This document shows positions 16,901-24,174 of a stretch of 64,000 bases of DNA, piece by piece. Source of the DNA: Amycolatopsis sp. NBC_00345. Lineage in GTDB: Bacteria; Actinomycetota; Actinomycetes; Mycobacteriales; Pseudonocardiaceae. The notes under the pieces are model-generated. The model was given only the letters and a program-made list of their open reading frames with translations, was not told where the DNA came from and ran no database searches. Position numbers and translations under genes: made by a program. Every line of letters starts with the position of its first letter. Positions within the stretch are counted from its first letter, which is position 1. The DNA lies in NCBI RefSeq assembly GCF_036116635.1, contig NZ_CP107995.1, positions 4,030,001 to 4,094,000 on the forward strand, in the 5' to 3' direction.

Positions 16901-18086
16901 CGGCCATCAGCGCGACGGCGATCTGGTCGGTGGTCGGCTGCTGCGGGACGACGAGCCGGTACTGCGCGCCGGGCGCGATGCCGAGCAGGTCGGTCAGGCC
17001 GGACCCGGTGGCGCCGGGGCGCTGCCGGTCGTGCGGCAGCGGGGCCATCACGCCGAAGTCCAGCAGCACCTCGCCGAGCCCGGGGTCCTGCTGCTCGGCC
17101 GAGCCGAGCGGGTCGAGCCGGCCGGACGGGCTCGCGGTGTAGGTCGGGATCAGCGGCATCGACGGCAGGTCGAGGTAGCGCTGCCCGTTCTGGACCACGG
17201 TGGTCGGGCCGTAGGTGCTGACGTAGCCGTCGCCCGCGTCGGCCATCGACTGGTCGGTGAGGTCGCCGACGGAGACGTTGGTGATGATCTCGCCGGCGCC
17301 GGGCAGCTTGCCCGGCAGCAGGCTGTACGCGCCGAGCGCGTTGGTGCCGCCGGCGTTGAGGTAGCTCTGGGCCGACGAGGTCACGCCGTAGTTCGAGGGC
17401 ACCGGCGAGGGCGGGTTCTGGTGCGCCTGCGGCAGTTTCGCGGCTTTCACCGCGGGCTGCGGCACGGGCACCGGGCCGGTGGACATCGCGGAGACGCGCC
17501 GGTTCGGCTTGGCGCTGACGACACCGGGGGTGGCGGCGAGTGTCTTCGCCGCGGCCGCCGGGTCCTGGCCGCCGAGGTGGACGAGCACCGTCTTCGCCAG
17601 CGCGGGCACGTCGGTGGCGTCGGGGAACACCGGCTCGACGGAGGTGGCGCCGACCTTGCCGAAGGCCGCGTTCACACCGTCATCGGACGTCTTCGCGGCG
17701 CGGCGGCCGGCCGCCAGCGGGGCGCCGGTGATGGCGGTGTTGCCCGCGAGCTGCACCAGCACGTCGCCGGGCTGGGCGGGAGCGGTGGTCTGCGTGAAGG
17801 TGGCGCGCACGGCGTCGTCGGACGGCTCGAAGCCGCCGAGGGCCGAAGTTCCTTGCGGCAGCGCGAGAACGGTCTTCGCGAGCTGCTTTCCGTGGGCGTC
17901 GGCGCGGGTCGCGGTGCCGTCGGCGTCGAGGGTGATCGCGCCGCCGTCCGGCATCGCGATGTGTCTGGACGGCGGGGCCTGCGGTTCGGGTGGCGGGGCG
18001 GCGGTCGCCGGCGCGGCGGTGACCGCGGCGATGGTGACCGCCGCGGTGACGACGGCGAGCAAGCCGCGAAGCGGGTTCGTCTGCAC
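13956..18086 (-). CDS. Giant secreted serine protease of subtilisin/sedolisin fold
   Basis: A 1376-residue exported protease. Signal peptide at residues 1-30 (GLLAVVTAAVTIAAVTAA), then a probable propeptide to about 230. The catalytic Ser is in GGTSASAPM (about 578). The other catalytic residues fit sedolisins (S53) better than subtilisins: GEVLLDFG gives Glu339-x3-Asp343 and VSSNDG gives Asp451; no clear His motif of the subtilisin HGT type is seen. A region from about 600 to 960 is beta-rich; the last 300 residues look like a beta-propeller (YVALRDPG, VYLSRAST, GYQVLGADADRLAL). GTG start with AAAGGGAG 4 bases upstream. Divergent from a TrmB/LuxR-type regulator. Confidence 0.82.
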   Translation of the reverse strand: MQTNPLRGLLAVVTAAVTIAAVTAAPATAAPPPEPQAPPSRHIAMPDGGAITLDADGTATRADAHGKQLAKTVLALPQGTSALGGFEPSDDAVRATFTQTTAPAQPGDVLVQLAGNTAITGAPLAAGRRAAKTSDDGVNAAFGKVGATSVEPVFPDATDVPALAKTVLVHLGGQDPAAAAKTLAATPGVVSAKPNRRVSAMSTGPVPVPQPAVKAAKLPQAHQNPPSPVPSNYGVTSSAQSYLNAGGTNALGAYSLLPGKLPGAGEIITNVSVGDLTDQSMADAGDGYVSTYGPTTVVQNGQRYLDLPSMPLIPTYTASPSGRLDPLGSAEQQDPGLGEVLLDFGVMAPLPHDRQRPGATGSGLTDLLGIAPGAQYRLVVPQQPTTDQIAVALMAAARQTPRPDVITASLGFGTDTAGFPGRYLEDDPVTQAVIATIVRQYHIVVTVSSNDGTRLYTPAAVGPDGGSTPTDVTRDARATTDINDDAFSTTPSQVADSGAIAVGGTTLDDTLAVPQRAGGPAAHNPTFATTRTDGGGNFSSGFGTRVDVSAPSDGILVYEHTFRGSAHDVTPVLNGGTSASAPMTAAAAAVVLQAAKTTGRPMDPAAVRSVLEHTARPVASPPQADRPVTVGPQIDVTAAVQSVLGGWRAPSISRVSVAHRVTTGGLGGQFLENADSGRIDLQTDGTGEGLLGPVTVGADVVGAPPGASYALKVGGHEFTANVPAVRLTPTEILTAAGLPVLSTEDRSVPVTFEVRLGPWVAASVKQTLTFGPTDGAYAEAQAPVAPATVAPGQAVKVHYDLTGVRNLSNPQLVVSTLGHWNPVTAPLFGTGFVAPLTATSGDVLVPATAFAGGAGVYGVGIVQRSVTGNAGNPIYGEFTAVRVGGTGERRPDAPTLAAGGGAMAHNVEITRAAPGFSLGYDVRGVPGATGAAVEVSAPAPTLFNALNTVTNANGDRRDQGGPSAGSVAYQQLPSRNGVTDLDAVKLGLGGSLSYNVRVFATDRSGRVLGQASPTSFLTFDDGYAPGDTAVTSFAAAAQGTSYVALRDPGAGESVREYNAAAGTYGRVVTSDPSPDSGYQVLGADADRLALLHFSGTGSSLETYDTATAKPVGTAAADGYTVQGGRVDPTRHRAAILAKRTSDNADVVLPLALGDGKLGTPLPADPPGAPAGGFKMIELDRTTGLVYLSRASTSAICFGGGAMAVASLNLDSGVIRPSDAGSICAGGLAFDESANKLYQLTYRSVSVNIVGTSSLAAVTGDTLASAGTTAVRQQQGGFLAVDSAHHLGLVAFRTPPVLTPFGHPGGVNTDNNATSQFAVMDLVTGKQVSTASGLNFVSSPFGGEYNSLTERSAQFDPATRTGWVPSSDGRQLQQFRY

Positions 18087-18205
18087 GACGCTCCCTTTCT
18101 CGGGGTTCGGGGGGCTGGGATTCGGGGACTGGGCGGAACGACGGTGTTCGCCCAGTGATCGGATCAATTTCCCAGTCCGCGCGCGGCTGGCGCAAGATAG
18201 CCACC

Positions 18206-19216
18206 ATGACCAATAGTCGCCAGGTGGCAGGTTCCCGCCAGCAGCTGCGGGACCTGGACGCGCTCGGCATCCCGGCCGCGGACGCGCGTGTGTACACCGC
18301 TTTGCTGGGCCATCCGCGCACGCGGGCCGTGGACCTGGCGGAACAATGCGGACTTTCCGCCCAGCAGGCGTCGCGGGCGTTGTCGCGGCTGGCCACGGGC
18401 GGGCTCGCGAGCCGGGTGCCCGGACGGCCCGCGCGGTACCTCGCCGCGCCGCCGGACATCGCGCTGGGCGGGCTCGCGGCCGAACGGGCCGCCGAGCTGC
18501 GCGGCGCGCGGGCCGCGATCGAAGACCTGATGGAGGTCCACCGGGAGGCCAGCCGGTTCACTCACCCGGCCGAGCTGGTCGAGGTCGTCACCGGCGCCGA
18601 GAACATCGACAGCCGGGTCCGCCGGCTGCAGGACAGCGCCCGGACGCAGATCCGCGGCTTCGACCGGCCGCCGTACGTCAGCGCGCCCGGCGGGAATCTC
18701 GGCCACGAGCACCGGCGGCTGACCGACGGCGTCGCCTACCGCGTGATCTACGACCGTGAGGCGATCGCGCTGCCCGGCCGGCTGCACGGCGACATCCTGG
18801 TCAGCGGCACCCACGGCGAGCGCTCGCGGGTGCGCCCGGAGCTGCCGATCAAGATGGTGCTGGCCGACGAGCAGACGGCCGTGATCCCGATCAGCTCCTC
18901 ACCGCACGTGGTGGACGCGGCGTACATCATCCACGCGTCCGCCCTGCTCGACGCGCTGGTGACGCTGTTCGAAGCGGAATGGGACCGCGCGGTGCCGCTG
19001 AACGAGGCGCTGAGCCACGACTCCCCCGGCAGCGACCCGGAGACGAACGAACTGCTGGCGTTGCTCGCGGCCGGCCAGACCGACGCCGGCATCGGCCGCG
19101 CGCTGGGCTGGAGCCCGCGCACCACCCAACGCCGGGTCCGGCGGCTGATGACCGAGCTGAACGCCACCACGCGCTTCCAGGCCGGGATGAACGCCCGGGA
19201 GCGCGGCTGGCTCTGA
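18206..19216 (+). CDS. TrmB-like regulator with C-terminal LuxR-type HTH
   Basis: A 336-residue regulator with two DNA-binding ends. Residues 10-85 form a TrmB-like winged helix (LGIPAADARVYTALLGHPRT, then LAEQCGLSAQQASRALSRL). The middle carries a domain of the kind that follows in such proteins (EVVTGAENIDSRVRRLQDSA). Residues 270-325 are a LuxR-like HTH (LLALLAAGQTDAGIGRALGW). It is divergent from the giant protease gene, with 119 bases between starts, and probably regulates it. The ATG at 18206 lacks a Shine-Dalgarno sequence; CAAGAT about 8 bases upstream could be a -10 box of a leaderless message. A longer frame starts at 18155. Confidence 0.78.
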   Translation: MTNSRQVAGSRQQLRDLDALGIPAADARVYTALLGHPRTRAVDLAEQCGLSAQQASRALSRLATGGLASRVPGRPARYLAAPPDIALGGLAAERAAELRGARAAIEDLMEVHREASRFTHPAELVEVVTGAENIDSRVRRLQDSARTQIRGFDRPPYVSAPGGNLGHEHRRLTDGVAYRVIYDREAIALPGRLHGDILVSGTHGERSRVRPELPIKMVLADEQTAVIPISSSPHVVDAAYIIHASALLDALVTLFEAEWDRAVPLNEALSHDSPGSDPETNELLALLAAGQTDAGIGRALGWSPRTTQRRVRRLMTELNATTRFQAGMNARERGWL

Positions 19217-19283
19217 GCCGCGGGAAACTCGGGAAACCCTGTGGCGCCTGGATTTCTACGCCGTCACAGGCCAGAAGACGGGA

Positions 19284-19317
19284 ACTCGCCCGGCCCGCCG
19301 AAGCGGGCCGGGCGAGT
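19284..19317. terminator. Perfect GC hairpin with CGAA tetraloop
   Basis: A perfect 15-base stem (19284-19298 with 19303-19317, arm ACTCGCCCGGCCCGC) closed by CGAA. It lies 67 bases past the regulator stop and 141 bases before the end of the convergent glucanase gene. It probably terminates the regulator transcript. Confidence 0.85.
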
Positions 19318-19457
19318 CCGCGGAGATCCGCGCCAACGCGATCTCCGCCCGCCGCCGCGGAGCGGGCAGCTCCACGGCGGCGTCCGGGGCACGGCGGCAA
19401 AGCAGGGTGGGCCTGCCCGCGCCACGCACGGCCGATCCCTTGTCCGCCAAGGACTTC

Positions 19458-20294
19458 TCAGCTCACGTGCACGTAGTCCACCACGAGCTGCTGCGGGAAC
19501 TGCGTGCTGCCGTCCGGGTCGCCCGGCCAGTCGCCGCCCACGGCGAGGTTGAGGATCAGGAAGAACGGGTGGTTGTACACCCACTGGTTGCCGTTGAGGT
19601 CCGCCGGTGTGCGGGTCTCGTAGGCGTTGCCGTCCACCGACCACGTGATGCTCTCGCCGTTCCAGTCCACCGCGTAGGTGTGGAAGTCGTCGGAGAAGTT
19701 CGGGCCGTTGTACGCGGCGCCGATGCCGTTGGCGCCGGAGTAGCCCGGGCCGTGGATGGTGCCGTGCACGGTGGTCGGCTCCTTGCCGATGTTCTCCATC
19801 ACGTCGATCTCACCGTCGGTAGGCCAGTTGCTGCCGCCGAGCATCCAGAACGCCGGCCACATGCCCTGCCCGCGCGGCAGCTTCATCCGCACCTCGATGT
19901 GCCCGCCGCCGGTGGAGAACTTGCCCGAGGTGTTCAGCCGCGCCGAGGTGTACTCGCACGCGCCGTACCAGCAGTTGTTGCCGGAGTTCTCCTTCTTGGC
20001 GGTGATGACCAGGTGGCCCTGGCCGTCGAGCGCCGCGTTGGAGGCCCCGGAGGTGTACCACTGCCGTTCGTGGTTGTTGCCGCCGTTGTCGCCGGTCTCG
20101 TAGGTCCACTTCGAGCCGTCGGCCGGGCTGCCCGCCGGACCGTCGAAGTCGTCGGTGAACTGGTCCAGGACCTTCGCCGGAGCCGGCGAAGGGGCCGCAG
20201 TGCCGGCCGGGGTGAGCGTGACCGCCGCCGCCACCGAGAGCACTGCCGGAATCGCCAGCAGCCGCCACCGGGTGGAGGTCTTAAGAGACTTCAT
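19458..20294 (-). CDS. Secreted GH16 endo-beta-1,3-glucanase
   Basis: A 278-residue glycoside hydrolase family 16 enzyme, predicted laminarinase-type, cleaving beta-1,3(-1,4)-glucans outside the cell. A signal peptide (RWRLLAIPAVLSVAAAVTLT) is followed by the catalytic domain; the GH16 active-site signature reads WPTDGEIDVMENIG, with the two catalytic Glu in EIDVME. No carbohydrate-binding module is present. Two ATGs are possible, 20294 and 20300; GAGGG 6 bases before 20294 favours that one. A perfect TTTGTTG-N7-CAACAAA dyad 48 bases upstream is a likely operator. With the chitinase this suggests degradation of fungal cell walls. Confidence 0.92.
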   Translation of the reverse strand: MKSLKTSTRWRLLAIPAVLSVAAAVTLTPAGTAAPSPAPAKVLDQFTDDFDGPAGSPADGSKWTYETGDNGGNNHERQWYTSGASNAALDGQGHLVITAKKENSGNNCWYGACEYTSARLNTSGKFSTGGGHIEVRMKLPRGQGMWPAFWMLGGSNWPTDGEIDVMENIGKEPTTVHGTIHGPGYSGANGIGAAYNGPNFSDDFHTYAVDWNGESITWSVDGNAYETRTPADLNGNQWVYNHPFFLILNLAVGGDWPGDPDGSTQFPQQLVVDYVHVS

Positions 20295-20341
20295 CGTCAT
20301 CCCTCGTCCCTCGAGGGGAGGCCTGGCGGCGCCGCCCCGGG

Positions 20342-20362
20342 TTTGTTGTGGATGGCAACAAA
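20342..20362. promoter_or_regulatory. Inverted repeat operator upstream of GH16 gene
   Basis: TTTGTTG and CAACAAA form a perfect 7-base dyad around a 7-base spacer, 48-68 bases upstream of the glucanase start. It is notably AT-rich for this genome. Size and position suit a LacI-, GntR- or MarR-type sugar-responsive regulator; no such gene is adjacent. Confidence 0.55.
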
Positions 20363-20507
20363 GTATGCCCGCGCGGTTCTTCACAGGCAAGACAAGACGT
20401 GAGACATTTTCCGACATCGAGACGGGCAGGCCGGATCCGGGGTTCATCCGGGCAGAACCGCCCGATCCACCCGGCGGCAGCCCCCCGCGGCCCCGCCCCG
20501 GCAAAGT

Positions 20508-20558
20508 CCGTTAAGGCCTCCTTACCCGCGTCCCACGCGGGTAAGGAGGCCTTAACGG
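20508..20558. repeat. Palindromic repeat family A, copy 2 (terminator-like)
   Basis: A perfect inverted repeat with 24-base arms (20508-20531 and 20535-20558) and a CCC loop. It ends 5 bases past the glgB stop codon and closes the alpha-glucan gene array. It matches copy 1 at 7919-7971 except for one paired A-T to C-G change in the stem and a different loop, so the stem structure is conserved. Confidence 0.9.
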
Positions 20559-20562
20559 CGTC

Positions 20563-22770
20563 CTACTCGGGCAAGGCGGCCGGCCCGGATTCCTCCGTCA
20601 GCCACAGCACGCCGCTCGGCGGGAGCTGCAGCACGGCCGACGCGGGCTGGCCGTGCCACGGTTCCTCGACCGCCTCGACCGAGCCGAGGTTGCCGACGCC
20701 GGAGCCGCCGTAGGCCTCCGCGTCGGTGTTCAGCAGCTCGGTCCAGCGGCCCGCCGCGGGCAGGCCGACGCGGTAGTCGTGGTGCGGCACCCCGGCGAAG
20801 TTGGCGACGCAGGCCAGGCGCGAGCCGTCGGAGCCGATGCGCAGGAAGCTCAGCACGTTGCCGCCCGAGTCGTTCGCGTCGATCCACTGGAAGCCCTCAG
20901 GCCGCACGTCGCCGCTGAACAGCGCGGGGGTGTCGCGGTAGACCCCGTTGAGGGTGCGCATCAGGTCGCGCACGCCGCGATGCAGCGGCGCGTCCAGCAG
21001 GTGCCAGTCGAGCGAGCTCGACTCCGACCACTCCCGCGGCTGGCCGAACTCGCCGCCCATGAACAGCAGCTGCTTGCCGGGGTGCGCCCACATGAACGCC
21101 AGCAGCGAGCGCAGCCCGGCCGCCTTGTTCCAGTCGTCGCCCGGCATCCGCTCCCACAGCGAACCCTTGCCGTGCACCACTTCGTCGTGTGAAAGGGGCA
21201 GCACGAAGTTCTCACTCCAGGCGTACACGAGCGAGAACGTCATCTCGTTGTGGTGGAACGCGCGGTGCACCGGCTCGTGCCCGAGGTAGCGCAGCGTGTC
21301 GTGCATCCAGCCCATGTTCCACTTGAAGCCGAAGCCGAGGCCGCCCAGGTGCGTCGGGCGCGTGACGCCCGGCCAGGCGGTCGACTCCTCGGCCACCATC
21401 ACCACGCCCGGGTGTCGCTTGTAGACAGTGGCGTTCAGCTCCTGCAGGAACCGCACCGCGTCGAGGTTTTCGCGGCCGCCGTACTCGTTCGGCAGCCACT
21501 CCCCCTCCTTGCGCGAGTAGTCGAGGTAGAGCATCGACGCGACGGCGTCCACGCGCAGGCCGTCGAGGTGGAATTCCTCCAGCCAGAACAGCGCGTTGGC
21601 CACCAGGAAGTTGCGCACCTCGTTGCGGCCGAAGTTGAACACGAGCGTGCCCCAGTCCGGCTGCTCGCCGCGGCGCGGGTCCTCGTGCTCGTAGAGCGGG
21701 CTGCCGTCGAACCGCGCCAGCGCCCAGATGTCACGCGGGAAGTGCGCCGGCACCCAGTCCACGAGCACGCCGATGCCGCGCTGGTGCAGGTGGTCCACCA
21801 GGTAGCGGAAGTCGTCCGGGTCGCCGAAGCGCGAGGTCGGCGCGTAGTAGGAGGTGACCTGGTAGCCCCACGAGCCGCCGAACGGGTGCTCGGCCACCGG
21901 CAGGAGCTCCACGTGCGTGAAGCCGGTTTCCTCGACGTACTCGGCCAGCTGGTCGGCCAGCTCGCGGTAGCCGAGGCCGGGCCGCCACGAGCCGAGGTGC
22001 ACCTCGTAGACGCTCATCGGCGCGTCGGCCCAGTTCGTCGCCTCGCGGCGCGCGGCCCACTCCTCGTCGGCCCAGGTGTACTCGGACTGCGTCACCTTGG
22101 ACGCGGTGGCGGGCGGGACCTCGGTGGCGAACGCCATCGGGTCGGCCTTCTCGTGCCAGTGCCCGTCCGCGCCGAGGATCCGGAACTTGTAACAGCTGCC
22201 GACCGCCACGCCGGGGATGAACAGCTCCCACACGCCCGACGAGCCGAGCGAGCGCATCGGGTGCCCGCGGCCCTCCCAGGCGTTGAAGTCGCCGATCACC
22301 CGCACCCCGCGCGCGGTCGGCGCCCACACCGCGAAGGACACGCCCTCGACGGTGCCGTTCGGGGTGTCGTAGGCCCGGACGTGCGCGCCGAGCACGTCCC
22401 ACAGCCGCTCGTGCCGGCCCTCGCCGATCAGGTGCTGGTCGAGCTCGCCGACGGTGGGCAGCCAGCGGTACGGGTCGTCGGTGACGACGGTGTGCCCGTC
22501 GTAGTCCACCTCGATCCGGTAGTCGCCGGGGTGCTCGGGCAGCGGGGCCGCGAACAGCGCGTCGGCCACCCGCTCCAGCGGGAACCGGGCTCCGCCCGCC
22601 AGCACCGTGACGGCCTTCGCGCCGGGGTGCAGGACGCGCGCGAAGAAACGCTTGCCGTCCGAGTGCACGCCGAGCACCGAGTGCGGGTCGTGGTGGGACC
22701 CGGCGAGCAGGTTGTCGATGTCCTGCGGCGACGGGGCGGCATCGGGCAGGTCCCGGGGAGCCGTGGTCAC
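20563..22770 (-). CDS. glgB: 1,4-alpha-glucan branching enzyme
   Basis: A 735-residue GH13 branching enzyme that makes alpha-1,6 branches in glycogen-like glucan. N-terminal modules (about 1-210) include a CBM48 region with HHDPHSVLG. The catalytic domain has the nucleophile Asp in GLRVDAVASMLYLDYSR, acid/base Glu in MVAEESTAWP and the third acid in PLSHDEVVHGK. The length fits actinobacterial GlgB. It starts with GTG at 22770, three bases after the maltokinase stop, and is the last gene of the glgE-treS-mak-glgB unit, where it branches the linear maltosyl chains made by GlgE. Confidence 0.97.
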   Translation of the reverse strand: MTTAPRDLPDAAPSPQDIDNLLAGSHHDPHSVLGVHSDGKRFFARVLHPGAKAVTVLAGGARFPLERVADALFAAPLPEHPGDYRIEVDYDGHTVVTDDPYRWLPTVGELDQHLIGEGRHERLWDVLGAHVRAYDTPNGTVEGVSFAVWAPTARGVRVIGDFNAWEGRGHPMRSLGSSGVWELFIPGVAVGSCYKFRILGADGHWHEKADPMAFATEVPPATASKVTQSEYTWADEEWAARREATNWADAPMSVYEVHLGSWRPGLGYRELADQLAEYVEETGFTHVELLPVAEHPFGGSWGYQVTSYYAPTSRFGDPDDFRYLVDHLHQRGIGVLVDWVPAHFPRDIWALARFDGSPLYEHEDPRRGEQPDWGTLVFNFGRNEVRNFLVANALFWLEEFHLDGLRVDAVASMLYLDYSRKEGEWLPNEYGGRENLDAVRFLQELNATVYKRHPGVVMVAEESTAWPGVTRPTHLGGLGFGFKWNMGWMHDTLRYLGHEPVHRAFHHNEMTFSLVYAWSENFVLPLSHDEVVHGKGSLWERMPGDDWNKAAGLRSLLAFMWAHPGKQLLFMGGEFGQPREWSESSSLDWHLLDAPLHRGVRDLMRTLNGVYRDTPALFSGDVRPEGFQWIDANDSGGNVLSFLRIGSDGSRLACVANFAGVPHHDYRVGLPAAGRWTELLNTDAEAYGGSGVGNLGSVEAVEEPWHGQPASAVLQLPPSGVLWLTEESGPAALPE

Positions 22771-22773
22771 TGG

Positions 22774-24174
22774 TCACTCACCTCCGTGCGTGATGCGGGC
22801 GATCGCCGCGAGCGGGACGGCCAGCCAGTCCGGCCGGTTCGCGTGCTCGTAGGCGACCTCGTACACCGCTTTGTCGAGTTCGAACGCACGGAGCAGCTCC
22901 CCGTGCTCGCGCGGGTCGCCGATCGGCGCGGCGGCGCCCCGGGCGTATCCCTCGCAGAAGGCGGCGCGGTTGCGGCGCGCCCACTCCAGTGCCCGCTCGG
23001 TCAGCGCCGGGTCGTCCGGCTGGCCGACGAGCAGTTGCTGGGCCGCGTAGTCGAACGAGCGCAGCATGCCCGCGACGTCGCGCAACGGCGAGCGCAGCGC
23101 GTGCCGCTCCGCCACCGGCGCGGCCGGCTCGCCCTCGAAGTCGAGCAGCAGCCAGCCGCCGACGGTGCGCAGCACCTGGCCGAGGTGCAGGTCGCCGTGG
23201 ATGTACTGCATCGAGATCGGCGTGGCGCCCGGCGGCAGCTCGCGCACGGTGTCGAACGCCGCGCGCAGCTCCGGCACGTGCTCGGCCAGCTCCGGCACGT
23301 CGCGGGCGACCTCGTCCAGCCGGTCGGCCATCGCCTTCACGGTGCGGTCCAGCTCGTCGTCGTCCACCGGCTCGGTGCCCAGCGCCGACGCCAGGTCCGC
23401 GTGCACCTTCGCCACGGCCGTGCCCAGCCGCTCGGCCTCACCGGCGAAGTCGCCGCCCAGCTCCTCCGGGCGCAGTTCCGGCTCCGCCATCAGGTCGCGC
23501 ACGCTGGTGGTGGCCATCGCCCAGCCGTCCACGGCGTCGGAGAGGAACACCTGCAGCATGCCGATGGTGGTGGGCTCGCCCGCCAGCTCGCCGGTGATCG
23601 AGCCGACCACCTCGGCGATGTGCTCGCAGCCCGCCGCCTGCAGCGCGCGGTGCAGCAGCAGGTCCTTGTTGGTGCCGGGGCTGAGCTTGCGGAACAGCTT
23701 GAGGATGTACTGCCCGCCGTAGACGAGCGAGGTGTTGCTCTGCTCCGAGGTGATCGGCCGGCCCCGCAGGCCGCCGGACAGCTGCGCGCCGGGCTCGTGC
23801 TCGAAGACGAGCGATCCGGCGCTCTCCTCGGCGACGATCTTGTCCAGCAGCACGGCGGTGAGGTCCGCGTCGCCGCTCGCCTCGTAGAAGTTCAGCCCGC
23901 CGTCGGCGCCGATCCAGGACGCCGACGCGATCTCCGGCGGGTGCGAACGACGGCCGACCAGCAGCTGGTACGGCTCCTGACGGTCCCCCTGGATCACCTC
24001 GACGACGACGTGCAGCAGCTGCGGGTCACCGTCGAGCAGGACCGTGACCCCGAGCGGCCGCACCGCGGTCACCGGCCGGTCCTTGCCCGCGAACCACCGC
24101 TGGGACGGCAACCACCCCGGGAGCTCGGTGACCAGCTCGTCGACCAGGTGACCGGGTTCGGTCAAGGGACTCAC
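22774..24174 (-). CDS. mak: Maltokinase
   Basis: A 466-residue maltokinase (Mak/Pep2) that phosphorylates maltose to maltose-1-phosphate with ATP, the substrate of GlgE. The kinase-like C-terminal lobe shows the catalytic loop IHGDLHLGQVL and the metal-binding DFEGEP; the N-terminal cap begins LPSQRWFAGKDRP as in known maltokinases. The GTG start at 24174 shares a GTGA overlap with the treS stop, indicating translational coupling; in mycobacteria TreS and maltokinase form one complex, which would favour matched expression. The frame remains open upstream to 24651 inside treS, but that part is antisense-like shadow. Confidence 0.95.
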   Translation of the reverse strand: MSPLTEPGHLVDELVTELPGWLPSQRWFAGKDRPVTAVRPLGVTVLLDGDPQLLHVVVEVIQGDRQEPYQLLVGRRSHPPEIASASWIGADGGLNFYEASGDADLTAVLLDKIVAEESAGSLVFEHEPGAQLSGGLRGRPITSEQSNTSLVYGGQYILKLFRKLSPGTNKDLLLHRALQAAGCEHIAEVVGSITGELAGEPTTIGMLQVFLSDAVDGWAMATTSVRDLMAEPELRPEELGGDFAGEAERLGTAVAKVHADLASALGTEPVDDDELDRTVKAMADRLDEVARDVPELAEHVPELRAAFDTVRELPPGATPISMQYIHGDLHLGQVLRTVGGWLLLDFEGEPAAPVAERHALRSPLRDVAGMLRSFDYAAQQLLVGQPDDPALTERALEWARRNRAAFCEGYARGAAAPIGDPREHGELLRAFELDKAVYEVAYEHANRPDWLAVPLAAIARITHGGE

